Positions 44,516 to 55,123 of a stretch of 64,000 nt of DNA are shown here, piece by piece. Source of the DNA: Globicatella sulfidifaciens DSM 15739. GTDB taxonomy: Bacteria > Bacillota > Bacilli > Lactobacillales > Aerococcaceae. How positions within the stretch are numbered: the first letter of the stretch is position 1; each line of letters begins with the position of its first letter. The DNA is taken from contig NZ_FUWO01000009.1 in assembly GCF_900167405.1 (NCBI RefSeq), positions 33,279 through 97,278 of the forward strand. Direction: 5' to 3'. The position numbers and the translations under genes are program-made. The notes under the pieces are model-generated. The model saw only the letters and a program-made list of their open reading frames with translations, was not told the origin of the DNA and searched no databases.

Positions 44516-45751
44516 TTACTTAGCATTTAATTCCACGATTTTAATAATCACTTCTGTCGCTTTGACCATTGATTCGACTGCAACAAATTCATAACGACCG
44601 TGCATATTTTCGCCGCCAGCAAAAATATTAGGTGTCGGGATACCCATAAAACTAATTTTAGATCCATCTGTACCACCACGAATCGGCTCAATGACAGCAG
44701 GAATATCTAGTGCTGCGAAAGCCTCTTTAGCTAAGTCAACCGGACGCATATCTTTTTCGATAACTTCTGCCATATTATAATATTGATCCTTAATATCAAC
44801 TTCAATGACTTCATAAGGATAGCGTTGGTTAATATCTTTGACTAATTGTTCAACAAAAACTTTACGTTCTTCAAATTTTTCACGGTCATGATCTCGAATA
44901 ATCAATGATAAATGACCTTCATCGACAGTCGCTTCCATATTGGTAATATGATAGAAGCCTTCGCGACCTTCTGTTTGTTCAGGTACTTCTTTTTCAGGTA
45001 AACCATTCATAAATTTATTGATAATACTAATGGAATTGATCATTTTACCTTTAGCAGTACCAGGATGGATATTTTTTCCTGTGATTTTTAGCGTTACCCC
45101 AGCCGCATTAAAACTTTCGTATTCTAACTCCCCGACTGGACCGCCATCCATCGTATAAGCAAAGTCAACTGCAAAACCTTCCGCGTCAAAATGATCTGCT
45201 CCACGTCCAATTTCTTCATCCGGACCGAAAGCCACTCTCACTTTTCCATGTTTAATCTCTGGATGAGCAATTAAATATTCTAAGGCTGTTACGATTTCAG
45301 CAATCCCAGCTTTATCGTCAGCTCCTAATAAAGTTGTGCCGTCGGTCGTAATAAGTGTTTGACCTTTATATGGTGGTAAATTTGGAAAATCTTTGACTGA
45401 CATTACAATATTTTCATCTTCGTTTAAAACGATGTCTTTACCGTCATAATTTTCATGAATTTGAGGTTGAACATTGACTGAATTAAAATCAGCAGTGTCC
45501 ACATGCGCGATAAAACCAATTGCTGGTAATGGTTCATCTGTATTAGCAGGTAACGTTGCCGTAACAAAAGCATTGGTAGGACTTAATTCTACCTCTTCTA
45601 GACCTAATTGTTCTAATTCAATCACTAATAATTTTAATAAATCAAATTGAATCGCAGTTGAAGGAATAGTATCACTGCTTTCATCTGAGCGCGTATTAAT
45701 TTTTGTGTACTTTAAAAGACGTTCTTTTGTTTGATTAAAAATATCGACCAT
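44516..45751 (-). CDS. pepT: Peptidase T (tripeptide aminopeptidase)
   Basis: A 411-aa M20-family metallopeptidase of normal length. FIAHVDTADF carries the first zinc His and Asp, TTLLGADDKAGIAEI the bridging Asp, FGPDEEIGRGADHFD the catalytic Glu pair, and RGGTDGSKISFMGIPTPNIFAGGENMHGRYEF the C-terminal motif. It removes the N-terminal residue from tripeptides in the cytoplasm. It is 13 bases after the Nif3-like gene on the same strand. Confidence 0.96.
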   Translation of the reverse strand: MVDIFNQTKERLLKYTKINTRSDESSDTIPSTAIQFDLLKLLVIELEQLGLEEVELSPTNAFVTATLPANTDEPLPAIGFIAHVDTADFNSVNVQPQIHENYDGKDIVLNEDENIVMSVKDFPNLPPYKGQTLITTDGTTLLGADDKAGIAEIVTALEYLIAHPEIKHGKVRVAFGPDEEIGRGADHFDAEGFAVDFAYTMDGGPVGELEYESFNAAGVTLKITGKNIHPGTAKGKMINSISIINKFMNGLPEKEVPEQTEGREGFYHITNMEATVDEGHLSLIIRDHDREKFEERKVFVEQLVKDINQRYPYEVIEVDIKDQYYNMAEVIEKDMRPVDLAKEAFAALDIPAVIEPIRGGTDGSKISFMGIPTPNIFAGGENMHGRYEFVAVESMVKATEVIIKIVELNAK

Positions 45752-45764
45752 AATTTAAACACTC

Positions 45765-46571
45765 CTATTCATATCTAAAGGGATTAATATTCAATTCAGT
45801 AGCTTGAACTGTCACCGGCCACTGTTTTTCATTTACTAATAATTGTATCACTTCAGCTGCCTTTTTGGCAAAAATACTTTCTGTATAATGACCAACATCA
45901 ACGGTCATCATTGGAATATCTTCTAAAGCCTGCGCAGTATGATAAGTAATATCACCCGTTAAGAAGACATCGACATCTTGGCTAGCTACTGCTTCCATTA
46001 AACTCGAACCACTTCCACCAATAATCGCAATCGTTTGATAAGATTCTTGAGGTGTTTTCTCGATAATGGGTAATTCATTTCGTTGATAAGTTGACTTTAA
46101 TAAATCTAATAAAGCAGTTCGGCTCAAAGGGGTAGCCAATTGACCGATACGACCTAAGCCCGGTAACTCGTCGGTGGCCTGCACATCCAATTCTCTAATA
46201 TTGATTAAACCTAATTGCTCAGCTAACCAATCATTCATACCATTATGGGCAATGTCTAAATTAGTATGCATCGCAAACACTTTAATATCATGTTTAATTA
46301 ATTTTGCATAAAGTTGATTGGTTAAAGACGATATATCAAACCGTTGAATAGGTTGAAACAATAAAGGATGATGCGCGATAATCGTATCTACCCCAAGCTT
46401 AATCGCTTCGTCAACAACTGCATGACGAACATCTAAAGTGGTCATGATTTTGTTGACTGGTGCTTTTGGATCACCAAAATGTAAACCGATTGGGTCCCAA
46501 TCTTCTGCCAAAGTGGGTGGATATAATTCATTCAAAGCATCGATTAAATTTTGAAATGTTACTTGTGTCAT
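45765..46571 (-). CDS. Nif3-like dinuclear metal centre protein
   Basis: A 268-aa protein of the NIF3/YqfO family (DUF34). EDWDPIGLHFGD, TLDVRHAVVDEAI, IAHHPLLFQPI, MHTNLDIAHNGMNDWLA and DVGHYTES carry the metal-binding His and Asp residues. It lacks the middle insertion found in longer Firmicutes relatives. Once annotated as GTP cyclohydrolase type 2, its true reaction remains uncertain. It begins one base after trmK stops, the usual gene order in Firmicutes. Confidence 0.93.
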   Translation of the reverse strand: MTQVTFQNLIDALNELYPPTLAEDWDPIGLHFGDPKAPVNKIMTTLDVRHAVVDEAIKLGVDTIIAHHPLLFQPIQRFDISSLTNQLYAKLIKHDIKVFAMHTNLDIAHNGMNDWLAEQLGLINIRELDVQATDELPGLGRIGQLATPLSRTALLDLLKSTYQRNELPIIEKTPQESYQTIAIIGGSGSSLMEAVASQDVDVFLTGDITYHTAQALEDIPMMTVDVGHYTESIFAKKAAEVIQLLVNEKQWPVTVQATELNINPFRYE

Positions 46572-46572
46572 T

Positions 46573-47283
46573 TTAATTAAGCACTTCCTTAATTTGATTA
46601 ATTTCCTCTTGCATTAATTGTGTTTTAGGATGATCTGCCCCTGTTTTTTCAACGATTGATTGATATGTCGTCTCAAGTAATGACAGTTCCTTTTGCCATT
46701 TTTGATAAAAAGCAACTGTTGGATTTTCCAAATTATATTTGCCAAATTGCAACTCATTAACCGTCAATATTTGCTTATGATGAGAATTCTTTTGAACTAC
46801 CATAATTTCATATTCACGATGATGATCTTCCACCACCGTTTCATTAAGAAAGACAAACCCATTTTGATTGAGCCATTTTCTTAATTGATAGCTCGCCATA
46901 TTAGGTTGTAAAACTAAAACTGTATTTTCACGAATGATAGCCTTATTTTCATCTAAAATATTACGAATTAAACTGCCACCCATTCCACAAATCGTAATAG
47001 CATTGATTTGATCTGTTTCAGTGATAACCGCCAAGCCATCCCCTTTACGAACATCAATGACTTCAGTAAGTCCTCTGGTTGCGACTTCGGCTTTAGCTGA
47101 TTGAAAAGGACCTTCTACTACTTCGCCAGCAATCGCAAATTCAAGTTGCTTATTTAATGCTAAATGACAAGGCAAATAAGCATGGTCACTGCCGATATCC
47201 GCTAAGCGAATCGCATCTTTTTGATAATGAACTAAAAATTCACATACTTTCGCTAATCTTGGTGATAATTTTTCAGAATTCAT
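46573..47283 (-). CDS. trmK: tRNA (adenine(22)-N1)-methyltransferase
   Basis: A 236-aa class I methyltransferase. LSPRLAKVCEFL at the start, ADIGSDHAYLPCHLA (SAM motif I), AGEVVEGPFQSAKA and ITICGMGGSLI match TrmK. It methylates N1 of A22 in bacterial tRNAs. The next gene encodes the Nif3-like protein, as in B. subtilis. Confidence 0.94.
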   Translation of the reverse strand: MNSEKLSPRLAKVCEFLVHYQKDAIRLADIGSDHAYLPCHLALNKQLEFAIAGEVVEGPFQSAKAEVATRGLTEVIDVRKGDGLAVITETDQINAITICGMGGSLIRNILDENKAIIRENTVLVLQPNMASYQLRKWLNQNGFVFLNETVVEDHHREYEIMVVQKNSHHKQILTVNELQFGKYNLENPTVAFYQKWQKELSLLETTYQSIVEKTGADHPKTQLMQEEINQIKEVLN

Positions 47284-47378
47284 TTAAAATCCCCTTTTAC
47301 TTTACTTACTCATTTATTGTATCAAATCGTTCGCTTCAATAAAACATTTAACACTTTATTTTGTTTCAATAAATAAAA

Positions 47379-47422
47379 AAAGACAACGTCTTTAAATCAA
47401 GCTACCAATAGAATCGCTTGAT
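47379..47422 (-). terminator. Likely terminator after the VOC gene
   Basis: Two small hairpins lie in tandem: ATCAAGC/GCTTGAT (47396-47422) and AAAGAC/GTCTTT (47379-47393), followed on the minus strand by a U run. They lie 46 bases after the VOC gene stop. Confidence 0.6.
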
Positions 47423-47467
47423 CTAGTACGTCATCATTTTAAAGGATTATATCAATCTTTCGCTCTT

Positions 47468-48304
47468 TTATTGATAGTCTTGGCGAACAAGCATATGAAT
47501 CCCATTATTGTCCTTAATAAAATATTCTTTGGCTGATTGATTAACGATATATTCTGGATGGGTCTCAGTCGCTTCAAGGAAACGATGCCAGTCAGTCTCA
47601 TCTTTTACCTTCACTACAAAGTGATTCAAACCGGGTGTATGAATGTCTTGAATTTTATTCAATACGCCTGCCCATTTATTGGCAGCAATATGATGATGGT
47701 AATCTCCATTTGCTAACCAAGTCGCCTGATCTCTCATTGAAAATTTTTCATCCATATCTAACATTTCTTTGAAAAAAACTTGACTTTCAAGTGGATTTTC
47801 GACTGATAAGTGAACATGTCCCATCTTGGTGCCTTCTGGCATGAAATAAGTTTTTTTGTCTTCTGCTAAAGCTAATACACCTTCAGCATCCATCTCTTCA
47901 GTAATGCCAATAATTTTATCGCCTTGATAATTCCATACTGATTTAGGACGATCGTGATAAATTTCAATACCATTGCCCTCAAGGTCTGCCAAATAAATTG
48001 CTTCACTATATCCATGATTCGAAGCACCTTGTAATGGTGCTTGAGCTTTGAGTATATGTAATAAAGCATCACCTAAATCTTTACGAGAAGGAACTAAAAT
48101 TGCTAAATGGTATAAGCCATAGTGATGTCCTTTAGGCAAGTTAGTCGAGAGTAAAGTAATAAGTGGTTCTTTATTACCTTTAACCCCTAATTCAACTTTA
48201 TTATCCTCTTCTTTTAATACCGATAAACCAATAATATGTTGGTAAAATTTTTTCTGTGCCTGTAAGTGTTTGGTGTTTAATACAACCGCTCCTAATTCTA
48301 TCAT
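47468..48304 (-). CDS. VOC-family protein (CatE-like dioxygenase or glyoxalase fold)
   Basis: A 278-aa protein made of two VOC modules. LYHLAILVPSR with YLADLEGNGIEIYHDRP, and MGHVHLSVENP with the later HFVVKVKD and HMLVR, contain the His and Glu residues placed as metal ligands in the CatE/YfiE type. The substrate is not known; many such proteins in Firmicutes are annotated as glyoxalase or ring-cleavage dioxygenase. Single gene. Confidence 0.85.
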   Translation of the reverse strand: MIELGAVVLNTKHLQAQKKFYQHIIGLSVLKEEDNKVELGVKGNKEPLITLLSTNLPKGHHYGLYHLAILVPSRKDLGDALLHILKAQAPLQGASNHGYSEAIYLADLEGNGIEIYHDRPKSVWNYQGDKIIGITEEMDAEGVLALAEDKKTYFMPEGTKMGHVHLSVENPLESQVFFKEMLDMDEKFSMRDQATWLANGDYHHHIAANKWAGVLNKIQDIHTPGLNHFVVKVKDETDWHRFLEATETHPEYIVNQSAKEYFIKDNNGIHMLVRQDYQ

Positions 48305-48540
48305 TCAAATGCTCCTTTTAATGTGAATGAGTATATTAAAACAGATTATTCTAACCATGTCAATTAATACTAACTAGAAATAAAAATAAATTTTATGAGC
48401 TACATGACAATAGACAAAATCATCTTATATTCTCAATTTTATTATTGCATCATATCATTCATTTGTTTAACAAAAATATATTAAAAACAGGCTAGGCAAA
48501 ATCTTAAAACATTTAGCCTAGCCATCATTTGATAATTAAA

Positions 48541-48780
48541 ATTGCAGTTGTTGAGTGTCATCAAATTTTGTCTTAATGACTGACTTGATGCCTGCACATT
48601 ATACAGGATGAGTAAACAAGGCGAAAAATATTCACTTTATACTGCTGGCTAGCTCTCAAACTTTTCAGAATAAGCACATAAAGATAAATTTATTCACTTT
48701 CACTGCTGACCATCTCATAACCTAGAAGGCTTATCAGACAAAGCGAAAATCAACTCATTTTCTACTGCTACCCCGCTTCT
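48541..48780 (+). repeat. Degenerate module A and module B of the dispersed element
   Basis: Module A landmarks (GCAGTTGTTGAGTGTCATCAAA, GTCTTAATGACT, TTGATGCCTGCAC) lie at 48545-48600. Eroded B-like segments follow (CAAGGCGAAAAATA; later CAGACAAAGCGAAAATCAACTCATTTTC at 48735-48765 with one stem mismatch). They occupy most of the 539-base gap between the VOC and pip genes, in which no gene is seen. Confidence 0.6.
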
Positions 48781-48843
48781 ACTAATCAACTATAATTACT
48801 GCTGATTCTAGCATGAACTTCCTATGGATTAATTCGTCATTTA

Positions 48844-49782
48844 TTATCTTGCTAATTCATCCATAATGCTTACCAGTTTGGTGAACATCGCATCATCATA
48901 AGGTGTATGAGAACCTAAGGCAACGATATGCAATTTAGCTTTTGGACAAAGCTGTTGTAATTCATAGGCACCACTTAAGCGACAATCGACATCATAGCGC
49001 CCATGTACAATATCCATCGGAATGTCTTGCAGCTTATCTACCCGATTCAACAAATAATTATCTTCTTCCCAAAACATCTTATGAGCAAAATAATGTGATT
49101 CTAATAGACCAATTGAACGATCACCATTAGTAACGGTTTGTCTTAAATCTTTAGGATTTTGGACTAATTTAACAATAGCTGTTTCCCATTGACTCCATTC
49201 ATAACACGCTTCGTCTCTGACCGATTCATCTGAATCAAGCATTCGTTGATAATACGCTGTTACTAAATCATCCTGTTCAGCTTCAGGGATATAATTTTTA
49301 AATCGTTCAAATTCTTCAGGATAAAAGTAGCCTGCCCCTTCTTGGAAAAGCCAATCAACATCACTTTGACGGCCTAAGAAAATACCTCTCAATATTAAAT
49401 GTTGAACTTGCTTCGGATAATGAATCGCATAAGCTAATGCCAAAGTAGTCCCATAACTGCCACCAAATACATACCATTGTTCTATTTGCAAATATTGTCT
49501 AATTTTTTCAATATCAGCGACACTATCGAGCACGGTATTGTTTTCTAAACTCAGAAAAGGTTGACTTTGTCCGGTTCCTCTTTGATCAAATAAAATAATA
49601 CGATATTTTTCCGGATTAAAAAAGCAACGCGAAGGTTCCCCAACTGATCCTCCAGGTCCGCCATGCAGAAATAAAACCGGTTGACCCTCTGGATTACCAC
49701 ATTCCTCAATATAAAGAGTATGAGTCTCATCCACCTCTAAATGATAAACTTGATTGATTTTTGTATTCAAATAACCAGCCAT
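48844..49782 (-). CDS. pip: Proline iminopeptidase (alpha/beta hydrolase, S33)
   Basis: A 312-aa hydrolase. LFLHGGPGGS (oxyanion hole), FDQRGTGQSQP, GGSYGTTLALAYA with the nucleophile Ser, and VHGRYDVDCR with the acid Asp, then GSHTPYDD with His, match the proline iminopeptidases. It releases N-terminal proline. It is the last gene of a five-gene run, ten bases after the beta-lactamase-fold gene. Confidence 0.93.
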   Translation of the reverse strand: MAGYLNTKINQVYHLEVDETHTLYIEECGNPEGQPVLFLHGGPGGSVGEPSRCFFNPEKYRIILFDQRGTGQSQPFLSLENNTVLDSVADIEKIRQYLQIEQWYVFGGSYGTTLALAYAIHYPKQVQHLILRGIFLGRQSDVDWLFQEGAGYFYPEEFERFKNYIPEAEQDDLVTAYYQRMLDSDESVRDEACYEWSQWETAIVKLVQNPKDLRQTVTNGDRSIGLLESHYFAHKMFWEEDNYLLNRVDKLQDIPMDIVHGRYDVDCRLSGAYELQQLCPKAKLHIVALGSHTPYDDAMFTKLVSIMDELAR

Positions 49783-49792
49783 CGTATCCCTC

Positions 49793-50842
49793 CTATTCCA
49801 TAATGAGATGATTTAGTTGATAGCCCAATTTATCTAAGCGATTTTCAGCATCACTTAATTGTTCGGACATCACGACAATGACCACCGGAACTTCTGATTC
49901 AACTTCATACAATAAGGCATCGTGAAGCATCCCCTCTTGCATTGCTTTCGCTTTTAAACCATAAAACAATTGATTATTGTCTAAACTATTAGCAATACCA
50001 ATGGGGCCATGTTGTGAATACATCGTTAAAGCTTCTTGGTTAATATCTTCATCAAATAATACCCCTTGGAATAAAGCTAGTAATAAATTTGCTAAGTCAC
50101 TCGCTGATGTTTCATTATATTGATTAGCGGCCCCGGATAATTCCGTCGCCATATTATTGACCAAGGACGTTTGAATAAAGCCTAACTCTTGAATTTGTTG
50201 ATTTACTTTTTCGAGGCCACCTAATGATTCTATTAATAAATCGGTTGCCATATTATCATGAGATTGTAGCATTAATTGAACCAGTACTTTTAAACTATAG
50301 CTTTTATCTTGTGGTAAATTAGCTAAAGTACTTCCTGGTATAATTTCTTGATCAGCAATATTTACCATATCATCTGCGGTTATTTGTTTGGTTTCTATTT
50401 GATAAAAATATACTGCCGCAATGAATAATTTTATTAAATCATCGGCCGGTAATACTTCCGTCGCATCTTCTGAAGAAGAAAGTTGATGGTTAGCCGCTTG
50501 TACAAAAATGGAACTTGTTTTTGACTGTTCTTTAATAATGCTTATTTGATCCACTATTAAACTTTTCGTTTGATCGTTAAACTCTTCAATCATATTAGAA
50601 GATGATTGTTCTTCGAAACTTTGATTAATTTCTGGCCATGAGACTTCCGTATCTATAATATATTTTGATTCTGAGGTATTAGATTCATTAGATTCTGTTA
50701 TCTGATTGGTTTCATTAGCTTCGTTTGTAATTGACGTCATCTCGGTTGCCTCGGTTGTCGTGATGTCTTGAGCCTTGATAGGTTTCTCATTACTAACAGT
50801 CCAAAATGTTAGACTTAAAAATAAAAAAGTAAACTTATTCAT
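49793..50842 (-). CDS. Secreted beta-lactamase-fold protein with degenerate active site
   Basis: A 349-aa protein with a signal peptide (about 1-24, ending KAQ), a Thr/Asn/Glu/Ser-rich linker to about residue 60, and a class A beta-lactamase-like domain. The SxxK motif reads DLIK (LPADDLIKLF, Asp135 at the Ser position, Lys138 kept). The SDN motif reads HDN and KTG reads KAK. With the nucleophile Ser missing it is probably a non-catalytic relative. It overlaps the folA stop by four bases. No lipobox Cys is visible. Confidence 0.75.
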   Translation of the reverse strand: MNKFTFLFLSLTFWTVSNEKPIKAQDITTTEATEMTSITNEANETNQITESNESNTSESKYIIDTEVSWPEINQSFEEQSSSNMIEEFNDQTKSLIVDQISIIKEQSKTSSIFVQAANHQLSSSEDATEVLPADDLIKLFIAAVYFYQIETKQITADDMVNIADQEIIPGSTLANLPQDKSYSLKVLVQLMLQSHDNMATDLLIESLGGLEKVNQQIQELGFIQTSLVNNMATELSGAANQYNETSASDLANLLLALFQGVLFDEDINQEALTMYSQHGPIGIANSLDNNQLFYGLKAKAMQEGMLHDALLYEVESEVPVVIVVMSEQLSDAENRLDKLGYQLNHLIME

Positions 50843-51342
50843 GTTTTTGATACTCCCTTACGTTCCCACCATTCATATTGACGAGGGATTGTGTTATTTT
50901 CATCTAATACACCCGCTACTACTTTGACTAATTGCCACTCCGTTTCATCGATGGCTGGCATAAAAACATCGCTCGGGAATTCTCTTTCAATGAACGTTCG
51001 AATAATTTGATCGGCATATGGTAAAAATAGCTTAAAAATATCAGCACCACCAATAACCATTAATTCTTGATCTTGAGCTAACTCAAGTCCTTCTTCTAAA
51101 CGATGGATAACCGTTAAGCCTTCAATGTTTTTTTCATAATTTAAATCTCGCGTCATCACCACCGTTTTTCGACCGGGTAACAAGCGTTTGCCCATCGATT
51201 CAAATGTCTTACGCCCCATTAACATTGTGTGTCCCATGGTCGTTTCTTTGAAAAATTTTAAGTCATTGGGCAAATGCCACGGTAATTGATTTTGATAGCC
51301 AATGCCACCACGTGATTCTTGTGCATAAACAAAACTAATCAT
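50839..51342 (-). CDS. folA: Dihydrofolate reductase
   Basis: A 167-aa enzyme of normal length. GIGYQNQLPWHLPNDLKFFKETTMGHTMLMGRKTFESMGKRLLPGRKTVVMTR is the DHFR N-terminal half, including the catalytic acidic residue (Asp27-like, in PNDLKFF) and the NADPH motif GRKT. IGGADIFKLF is the second cofactor motif. It regenerates tetrahydrofolate used by ThyA, encoded 15 bases upstream in the same operon. Confidence 0.97.
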   Translation of the reverse strand: MISFVYAQESRGGIGYQNQLPWHLPNDLKFFKETTMGHTMLMGRKTFESMGKRLLPGRKTVVMTRDLNYEKNIEGLTVIHRLEEGLELAQDQELMVIGGADIFKLFLPYADQIIRTFIEREFPSDVFMPAIDETEWQLVKVVAGVLDENNTIPRQYEWWERKGVSKT

Positions 51343-51357
51343 GGTTCTTATCCTTTC

Positions 51358-52302
51358 TTAAACTGCAATCGGTGCTTTAATCGTCGGATGAGGATGATAT
51401 CCTTCCAAACGAATCGCATCCGCTTCAATTTGGTCAAAGCCATTGAACCGATTAATGATCAATTTTGGTAAAGCTTTCGGTTCTCTTGTTAATAATAACT
51501 TCGCTTGTTCAAGATGATTTTGATATAAATGTGCATCGCCTAAAGTATGAACAAACTCTCCTACTCCCAATCCAGTCTCTAAGGCGATTAAATGTGTCAG
51601 CAAGGCATAACTGGCAATGTTAAAGGGCACACCTAAAAAGATATCGGCACTCCGTTGATAAAGTTGACAACTTAACTTGCCATCATTCACATAAAACTGA
51701 AATAGGGTATGACAGGGTGGTAAAGCCATGGTTGGGATGTCCTCTGGATTCCAAGCTGAAACGATTAAACGTCTAGAATCAGGATTTGTTTTAATTTGAT
51801 TAATAACCTCTTTAATTTGGTCAAGTGTTTCACCATTACGTAATTCCCATTGACGCCACTGTTTACCATATACATCACCTAGTTCACCATGTTTAGCAGC
51901 GAAAGCTGCATCCGATAATATTTTTTCTTGAAACAATTTCATTTGAGTTTCATATTCTGCTTTAAACGAAGCATCTTCTAAGACTCTTAATCCAAAATTG
52001 GTCATATCCGGTCCTTGATAGTCTTCACTTTTAATATAGCGTTCGAAGGCCCATTCATCCCAAATATGATTATGGTGTTCCAAAAGATATTTAATATTGG
52101 TATCCCCTTTTAAAAACCATAATAATTCACTTTTAATTAATCCAAATGGTACTCGTTTGGTGGTGACCATTGGAAAACCATCGTTTAAATCAAACCGCAT
52201 TTGGTACCCGAATAAACTATAGGTCCCCACGCCAGTACGATCTCCTTTAAAATGTCCATTTTCTAATACCGATTGGACAAGTTGTTGATATTGTTCCATC
52301 AT
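51358..52302 (-). CDS. thyA: Thymidylate synthase
   Basis: A 314-aa enzyme. [20 protein letters not shown], the catalytic Cys in [33 protein letters not shown] and GDAHLYQNH are conserved. It methylates dUMP to dTMP. The length fits the lactobacillal form with a small insertion. Two adjacent ATG codons (52302 and 52299) are possible starts. It follows the Uup-like gene by ten bases and precedes folA. Confidence 0.97.
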   Translation of the reverse strand: MMEQYQQLVQSVLENGHFKGDRTGVGTYSLFGYQMRFDLNDGFPMVTTKRVPFGLIKSELLWFLKGDTNIKYLLEHHNHIWDEWAFERYIKSEDYQGPDMTNFGLRVLEDASFKAEYETQMKLFQEKILSDAAFAAKHGELGDVYGKQWRQWELRNGETLDQIKEVINQIKTNPDSRRLIVSAWNPEDIPTMALPPCHTLFQFYVNDGKLSCQLYQRSADIFLGVPFNIASYALLTHLIALETGLGVGEFVHTLGDAHLYQNHLEQAKLLLTREPKALPKLIINRFNGFDQIEADAIRLEGYHPHPTIKAPIAV

Positions 52303-52312
52303 AATGCTCCTT

Positions 52313-54220
52313 TTAATTGAGCGTTGCTAATTCCTCTTGTCTTTCATATAAGGCCATTAACGCTTCTTCTTTTTCTTCAAGTTCACGCTGTAAATCCATT
52401 AATTTACCCGCGTCACTCGTGATTGTGTTCATTTCTTGTTGAATTTCGTCTAAACGTATTTCCAATTGCTCAATTTCACTTGGCAGTTTCTCTAATTCTT
52501 TCTTTTCATGATAACTTAATCTTCTCGCTTTCTGTTGAAGATCATTCTGACTAGTATCCGTATCTTGTTTCGCTACTTCATCTATTTTAACGATAGCTTT
52601 GAATTCATTATTAGTTTGTAGAGCGGCTTCTTCTAAATATTCAGAATAACTACCCCAGTAAATATCATAGGCGCCATTTCCCTTAATATTTAACAAATAA
52701 TCCGTCGTCTTATCTAAGAAATAGCGATCGTGAGAAACGACAAATACCACCCCTTCAAAATTAGCTAAATAATCCTCCAGTACAGTTAAAGTATCAATAT
52801 CTAAATCATTGGTCGGCTCATCTAATAATAAAACATTTGGTTGCTGAATTAAGAGTGAAAGTAAATAAAGACGACGTCTTTCTCCACCCGATAAATATTG
52901 AATTTGTGTACCATGAGTATTTCTTGCAAAATTAAATTGCTCCAATAATTGAGAAGCACTTACTAATGAGCCGTCTTCACGTTTAAAATTATCGGCGATT
53001 TTAGTTAAATAATCCAATACTCGAACATCACTAGGCAAATCTTGATCCAGTTGTCGATAATAGGCCATACGCACGGTTTGACCCACTTGGCAAACGCCAC
53101 AATCAAGCGGATGATAACCGGCTAGAGTATTCAAAAAGGTTGATTTCCCCACACCATTTGCCCCGATTATGCCAATACGATCTCCTTTAACAAAATTCTT
53201 AGTATACCCTTCAATCACTTTTTGCCCATTGATTGAGATGGCAATATCTTCTAATTCAATGACACGATTCCCAATACGCTGTTGTTGGAAGTCAAATTCA
53301 ATTCCTTCAGCTTCTTGATGACGATTCGCAATATTTCCTTTTAACTCCTCGAAACGATCGATACGAGCTTGTTGCTTAGTGGTACGAGCTTTAGCGCCTT
53401 TTCTCATCCAAGCTAATTCTTGTTGAAATAATTTATTCTCTTTTTCTTGTACTTTTTGATTAATGGCTGCTTGTTCTGTCCGTTTTATGACATAGGTTTC
53501 ATAATTACCAACATATTCAGTTAGTTTTCCATGACGTAATTCAACAATAAAATTTACCGCACGATCTAAAAAGTAACGGTCATGGGTTACTAACAGTAAG
53601 GCACCTGGATAATTTGCTAAATATTTTTCTAGCCATTGAATACTTTTGACATCTAAATGATTTGTCGGCTCGTCTAAAATTAATAAATCAGGTGATTCAA
53701 TTAATACTTGAGCAATACCGATTCTTTTCTGCTCACCACCCGAGCACTCACCTACTCGACGTGATAAATTGGTTAACCCTAATTGTGATAAAATAGCTTT
53801 TGCTTTAACTTCTATATCCCAAGCATCTTTTAAATTCATTTCATCACTAACACGCGTAAATTGAGTTAATAAATCCTCGTCCATAGGATTAGCTTCTAAT
53901 TGCTCACGGATTAATTCATATTGCAATAATAGTTGAATGTCTTGAGCTTGGCTATCATAGACCGTTTCTAAAATAGTTTTATTAGGATCCAGTTCTGGAT
54001 GTTGGTCGAGATAAGCTACGGTATATTGATTCGGCTTAGAAATAGTCCCACTATCATAATTATCTAAGCCAGCAATTACTTTTAACAATGAGCTCTTCCC
54101 TGTCCCATTGGGACCAATTAAGCCGACGCGTTGTCCAGTTCTAATTGACCAGTCAATTTTATCTAATAATATTTTAGTACCATATGTTTTGGATAATTGT
54201 TCAATCTTTAATTCTTTCAT
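52313..54220 (-). CDS. uup: ABC-F family ATPase, Uup type
   Basis: A 635-aa soluble protein with two ABC domains: GPNGTGKSS and GANGVGKST for Walker [16 protein letters not shown] and [15 protein letters not shown] for signatures, and LDEPTNHLD and LDEPTNDLD for Walker B. The linker is charged, and the C-terminal 100 residues form a Glu/Lys-rich coiled coil, which is the Uup mark. ABC-F proteins act on the ribosome; Uup also binds DNA. It is the first gene of the run with thyA and folA. Confidence 0.9.
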   Translation of the reverse strand: MKELKIEQLSKTYGTKILLDKIDWSIRTGQRVGLIGPNGTGKSSLLKVIAGLDNYDSGTISKPNQYTVAYLDQHPELDPNKTILETVYDSQAQDIQLLLQYELIREQLEANPMDEDLLTQFTRVSDEMNLKDAWDIEVKAKAILSQLGLTNLSRRVGECSGGEQKRIGIAQVLIESPDLLILDEPTNHLDVKSIQWLEKYLANYPGALLLVTHDRYFLDRAVNFIVELRHGKLTEYVGNYETYVIKRTEQAAINQKVQEKENKLFQQELAWMRKGAKARTTKQQARIDRFEELKGNIANRHQEAEGIEFDFQQQRIGNRVIELEDIAISINGQKVIEGYTKNFVKGDRIGIIGANGVGKSTFLNTLAGYHPLDCGVCQVGQTVRMAYYRQLDQDLPSDVRVLDYLTKIADNFKREDGSLVSASQLLEQFNFARNTHGTQIQYLSGGERRRLYLLSLLIQQPNVLLLDEPTNDLDIDTLTVLEDYLANFEGVVFVVSHDRYFLDKTTDYLLNIKGNGAYDIYWGSYSEYLEEAALQTNNEFKAIVKIDEVAKQDTDTSQNDLQQKARRLSYHEKKELEKLPSEIEQLEIRLDEIQQEMNTITSDAGKLMDLQRELEEKEEALMALYERQEELATLN

Positions 54221-54343
54221 GGGCTTCTCCTCGTTTTTTATTCTTGTTCATTATATCATAGTTTTACTTTAATAATGAATGATATTAGTTTAAGTAAACG
54301 TTACAATATGCTATGATTATTGTATTAGAAAAGGAGTGTTGTT

Positions 54344-55054
54344 ATGAAAAAACATCGTAATAAAATTATGTTTTTTGGTTTCTTTATTAATATGATTCTT
54401 TTTGGTGTATTAGGTGCGACTGGTGTCATAGATATGTATACCAGTACGGCTTTAAGTAGCATTATAAACGTCATGTTGGCATTATTTTTATTTGGTGATC
54501 ACCTTAAAGAAGAATGGGCTCGATTTAAAACACAAACAACCTTGAAGAAAATCCTTTGGCTTTCCTTTCTTTTATTTATCATTAACGTGTTCGCTCGAAC
54601 TGTTTTAATGACGCTTTTTGAACCCTACTTAGACTTGGAATCATTAGGAATGAACCAACAAGCATTAGAGGAAATGCAAACTCAAATCAATCCTTTATTA
54701 TTTATTTTCTTTACTGTTATTTCAGCACCTTTAGTTGAAGAGTTAGTCTTTAGAGAGTCTTTAAACGGTTGGGTCAATAAAGCGAACCGCGGACTAGTCG
54801 TTATCATGTGGATTGTTTCTACTTTATTATTTGCGGGAGCCCATGTGGTTTCTTTACAAGACTTTCTTATTTATCTGCCATTATCGATTTCATTACTTTA
54901 TATGTATGTAAGATTCGACCGTAATATCTGGGGATCCATTAGTTTTCATTTTGTCAATAATGCCTTATCCGTTATCTTAATGTATTTAGTACAATTAATC
55001 CCCCAAGAATTATTAGAAGAAGCAGCGACTGGTTTTATTCAGTTATTTAAATAA
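54344..55054 (+). CDS. CPBP-family intramembrane metalloprotease
   Basis: A 236-aa membrane protein with about seven segments. APLVEELVFRESL holds the EExxxR motif, FAGAHVV the His of the second motif, and HFVNNALS the third, all in the Abi/CPBP domain (about 115-215). Such proteins process prenylated or bacteriocin-related proteins in some hosts; here the role is unknown. Ribosome site AAAAGGAGTG. Divergent from the Uup-like gene. Confidence 0.88.
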   Translation: MKKHRNKIMFFGFFINMILFGVLGATGVIDMYTSTALSSIINVMLALFLFGDHLKEEWARFKTQTTLKKILWLSFLLFIINVFARTVLMTLFEPYLDLESLGMNQQALEEMQTQINPLLFIFFTVISAPLVEELVFRESLNGWVNKANRGLVVIMWIVSTLLFAGAHVVSLQDFLIYLPLSISLLYMYVRFDRNIWGSISFHFVNNALSVILMYLVQLIPQELLEEAATGFIQLFK

Positions 55055-55069
55055 TCCAACATGGATTAA

Positions 55070-55123
55070 AAACAGTGGCAACAAGTAGAAAACTAGATGA
55101 TTTTTGCTTCGTCTGCCATCCGT
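55070..55123 (-). repeat. Dispersed hairpin element module B, reverse orientation
   Basis: On the minus strand GGCAGACGAAGCAAAAATCATC, then GTTTTCTACTTG and TTGCCACTG keep the module B order. Further to 55250 weak module A traces can be seen. Except for this, the 310-base gap after the CPBP gene holds only a terminator. Confidence 0.6.
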
